From contig NZ_STGA01000021.1 in assembly GCF_005222835.1 (NCBI RefSeq), forward strand, positions 1 through 64,000: a stretch of 64,000 bases of DNA, in the 5' to 3' direction. This document shows, piece after piece, positions 62,564-64,000 of this stretch; positions within the stretch are counted from its first letter, which is position 1, and the number at the start of each line of letters is the position of its first letter. A model generated the notes under the pieces. That model saw nothing but the letters and a program-made list of their open reading frames with translations, was not told where the DNA came from and did not search any database. A program made the translations under genes and the position numbers. The DNA is from Rhizobium sp. FKY42. GTDB taxonomy: Bacteria > Pseudomonadota > Alphaproteobacteria > Rhizobiales > Rhizobiaceae.

Positions 62564-63553
62564 TTACTGCTTTGCTTCGATTTCCGGCTTCGTGTTCCTT
62601 GTTGCCCAAAGGGAGCCCAGGATACCGGCGGCCAGGATGCCGATGGTAACCGTAAGCGAGACGACCGGCGGGATCTTGGCAAGGCCCAGCATATCCGCAA
62701 GGAAGATCTTGGAGCCGATGAAGATCAGGACGACCGACAGAGCATACTTGAGATAGGTGAACCTGTGGATCAGCGCAGACAATGCGAAGTACAGAGCGCG
62801 CAGGCCGAGGATCGCGAAGATGTTGGACGTGTAGACAATGTACGGGTCAGTCGTGATCGCGAAAATTGCCGGGATCGAGTCGACCGCGAAGATAACGTCC
62901 GCCAGTTCAACCATCACAAGCGCAAGGAACAACGGCGTGATGAAGGTCTTGAGTTTGCCCGTAGCAGGGTCGGTCTCACGTACCAGGAACTTCTCATTGC
63001 GCAGTCCGTCGGTCACCGGCAATTTCTTGCGCAAGAACTTCAGGACCGGGTTCGACGCGACATCATATTCCTGATCGGCGGTCAAAAGCATCTTGATGCC
63101 CGTGATGATCAGGAAGGCTGCGAAGAGATAGAGAACCCAGCTGTAGTTTTCGACAATGGCCGCACCGGCGGCAATCATCACGCCTCGCAGTACGATAACT
63201 CCGAGAATACCCCAGAGAAGAACTCGGTGCTGATAGGCGCGAGGAATGGAGAAGTAGCCAAATATCATCGCTATGACGAAGATATTATCCATGGCCAGGC
63301 TTTTTTCGACCACAAATCCGGTCAGATATTCAAGGCCTGCCTGCTCGCCGCTCTGGAACCAGATCCAGCCGCCAAAGGCGAGGCCGAGCGCAATATAGAA
63401 AGCAGAAAGCGCGAAGCTTTCCTTGATGCCGATTTCGCGGCTATCCTTATGGAGAACACCCAGGTCGAGGGCGAGTAGAACGAGTACGACTGCAACAAAG
63501 GTAAGCCACATCCATAGCGGCTTGCCCAATAGATCGATGAAGAGAAAATCCAT
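62564..63553 (-). CDS. TerC family integral membrane protein
   Basis: A 329-residue protein with about eight or nine hydrophobic segments. Signatures: LALDLGVLHKDSREI, VEKSLAMDNIFVIAMIFGYF (conserved E and D of the family) and LADVIFAVDSIPAIFAITTDPYIVYTSNIFAILGLRALYF. TerC-type proteins are tied to tellurite resistance in name, and to manganese export in several bacteria. ATG at 63553. Its upstream region carries a palindrome at 63709-63722 but no recognisable manganese riboswitch. Confidence 0.92.
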   Translation of the reverse strand: MDFLFIDLLGKPLWMWLTFVAVVLVLLALDLGVLHKDSREIGIKESFALSAFYIALGLAFGGWIWFQSGEQAGLEYLTGFVVEKSLAMDNIFVIAMIFGYFSIPRAYQHRVLLWGILGVIVLRGVMIAAGAAIVENYSWVLYLFAAFLIITGIKMLLTADQEYDVASNPVLKFLRKKLPVTDGLRNEKFLVRETDPATGKLKTFITPLFLALVMVELADVIFAVDSIPAIFAITTDPYIVYTSNIFAILGLRALYFALSALIHRFTYLKYALSVVLIFIGSKIFLADMLGLAKIPPVVSLTVTIGILAAGILGSLWATRNTKPEIEAKQ

Positions 63554-63708
63554 GACGGGTTATCCGAAGCCGGATCAAGTTGACTCTCTAGCACCGACAT
63601 CACGGGTCGATCCGGCAATACACGTCAGAGGGGCCCGGTGCTGCAGACACACATGGTTTTTCTCTCGCCAAGCTTCAAGAGTGGACATCAAAAAATAATC
63701 ACCTCGAT

Positions 63709-63722
63709 TTCACTTTAGTGAA
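63709..63722. promoter_or_regulatory. Perfect palindrome upstream of terC
   Basis: TTCACT-TT-AGTGAA, 6-2-6, about 155 bases upstream of the terC start and beside an AT-rich promoter-like tract. A candidate repressor or activator site; the protein that would bind it is unknown. Confidence 0.4.
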
Positions 63723-63774
63723 TGCTTTATTTATAGTTGTATATCGTGCCTGCGTTGCTGAGGGGAGGAAGCGG

Positions 63775-63833
63775 TTGACATTTCTTCATCAGCCCCCTAA
63801 AGACCGGGCCAACACGGGGTGGCAACGCCCGGT
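63775..63833 (+). promoter_or_regulatory. rpsD: Promoter and leader hairpin of rpsD
   Basis: TTGACA (63775-63780) and CTAAAG (63797-63802), 16 bases apart, then the start of a long leader with ACCGGGC (63803-63809) pairing with GCCCGGT (63827-63833). S4 represses its own operon in other bacteria by binding leader RNA, so this could be an autoregulatory site; that is inference. Confidence 0.5.
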
Positions 63834-63978
63834 GTTTCATTGACATGTCCCGTGGCTGTCTCCGGACGCTCTGTGAGAAGCCTGTCAGAGCCATCGCAAG
63901 ATGTTGCTCTTAGGAGGGCGTGTTTCCTCTGGTCCGGTTTGGCGACAGACCGGTCTGTTTACGTTTGAAGGAAATACG

Positions 63979-64000
63979 ATGAGCAAGCGCGCGTCGTCCA
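63979..64000 (+). CDS. rpsD: 30S ribosomal protein S4, first seven codons (partial)
   Basis: ATG at 63979 preceded by GAAGGA, encoding MSKRASS before the window ends. S4 of rhizobia begins MSKR(A/E)S, so the identification rests on this short start, the long leader and a strong promoter. Confidence 0.7.

Larger units (their letters stand above)
63554..63978. other. Divergent control region of terC and rpsD
   Basis: About 425 bases without an ORF. From left to right: terC leader, palindrome 63709-63722, an AT-rich stretch (63720-63750) suited to a leftward promoter, a rightward TTGACA promoter near 63775 and a roughly 175-base rpsD leader with hairpins. Confidence 0.6.

Noticed and set aside
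63554..63708. yybP-ykoY manganese riboswitch upstream of terC
   Set aside because: Expected because many TerC genes carry one, but the conserved loop sequences of that class could not be found on the minus strand.
1..64000. Mobile elements, prophage, CRISPR arrays or defence islands
   Set aside because: No transposase, integrase, recombinase, direct-repeat array or restriction/defence genes were found; the tRNA genes show no attached integrase or att duplication apart from the local tRNA-Asn copy.

Overview
The window looks like an ordinary, gene-dense stretch of an alphaproteobacterial chromosome, most probably from the family Rhizobiaceae (Agrobacterium/Rhizobium/Sinorhizobium relatives). 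Pointers are an exoR-type Sel1 regulator, exoD, BA14K, DUF982 and DUF1127 proteins, a PopZ-family (DUF2497) gene directly before valS, a fused secDF, two HlyU/Lrp-type rhizobial regulators and two diverged copies of a palindromic intergenic element of the rhizobial type. I found no phage, transposase, integrase, CRISPR array or plasmid function.

Layout. 1-11 kb: response regulator, tRNA-Leu, a TrkH potassium transporter, threonine dehydratase and HlyU, a divergent azoreductase/LysR pair, a Tat-exported CpdB nucleotidase, two paralogous PilZ proteins around an AT-rich gap, and a divergent Lrp/alanine dehydrogenase pair. 11.9-15.2 kb: leftward sulfur/translation-quality cluster cysK-alaX-sseA, in which sseA is fused in frame to a GNAT acetyltransferase. 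15.3-19.7 kb: small accessory genes, one carrying two frameshifts, a tandem duplication of a complete tRNA-Asn unit, tRNA-Cys, exoD and small exported or membrane proteins. 19.8-31 kb: PCMT-like protein, PopZ family, valS, FadL-type porin, exoR, xthA, erpA, dgt and argS. 32-45.5 kb: long rightward run of envelope and division genes: SPOR protein, nagZ, scpAB, an orphan ABC ATPase, tatABC, serS, surE, pcm and an NlpD-like LysM/M23 lipoprotein. 45.6-53.6 kb: DUF815 ATPase, yajC-secDF followed at once by homologues of two mitochondrial complex I assembly factors, then trmFO and a GST. 53.7-64 kb: icd, two paralogous small exported proteins, trmJ-murI, DUF1127, LysE, a HerA-like ATPase, pepT, terC and the first codons of rpsD.

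How they connect. Many of the genes serve the envelope and export: SecDF/YajC and TatABC, with CpdB (twin-arginine signal) a likely local Tat client; NagZ and MurI in murein metabolism; SPOR and NlpD-like proteins in division; ExoR and ExoD in exopolysaccharide control. A second theme is translation: three aminoacyl-tRNA synthetases (valS, argS, serS), AlaX editing, TrmFO and TrmJ modification, four tRNA genes and rpsD.

No wholly new system is evident. The best leads are small: the SseA-GNAT fusion, the broken secreted-protein gene, the tRNA-Asn duplication, the apparent absence of tolC between the PCMT-like gene and popZ, two 34-codon ORFs with strong ribosome-binding sites, and several perfect inverted repeats in leaders. 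Functions are assigned by reading protein motifs by eye and from recall of families; no database search was run.
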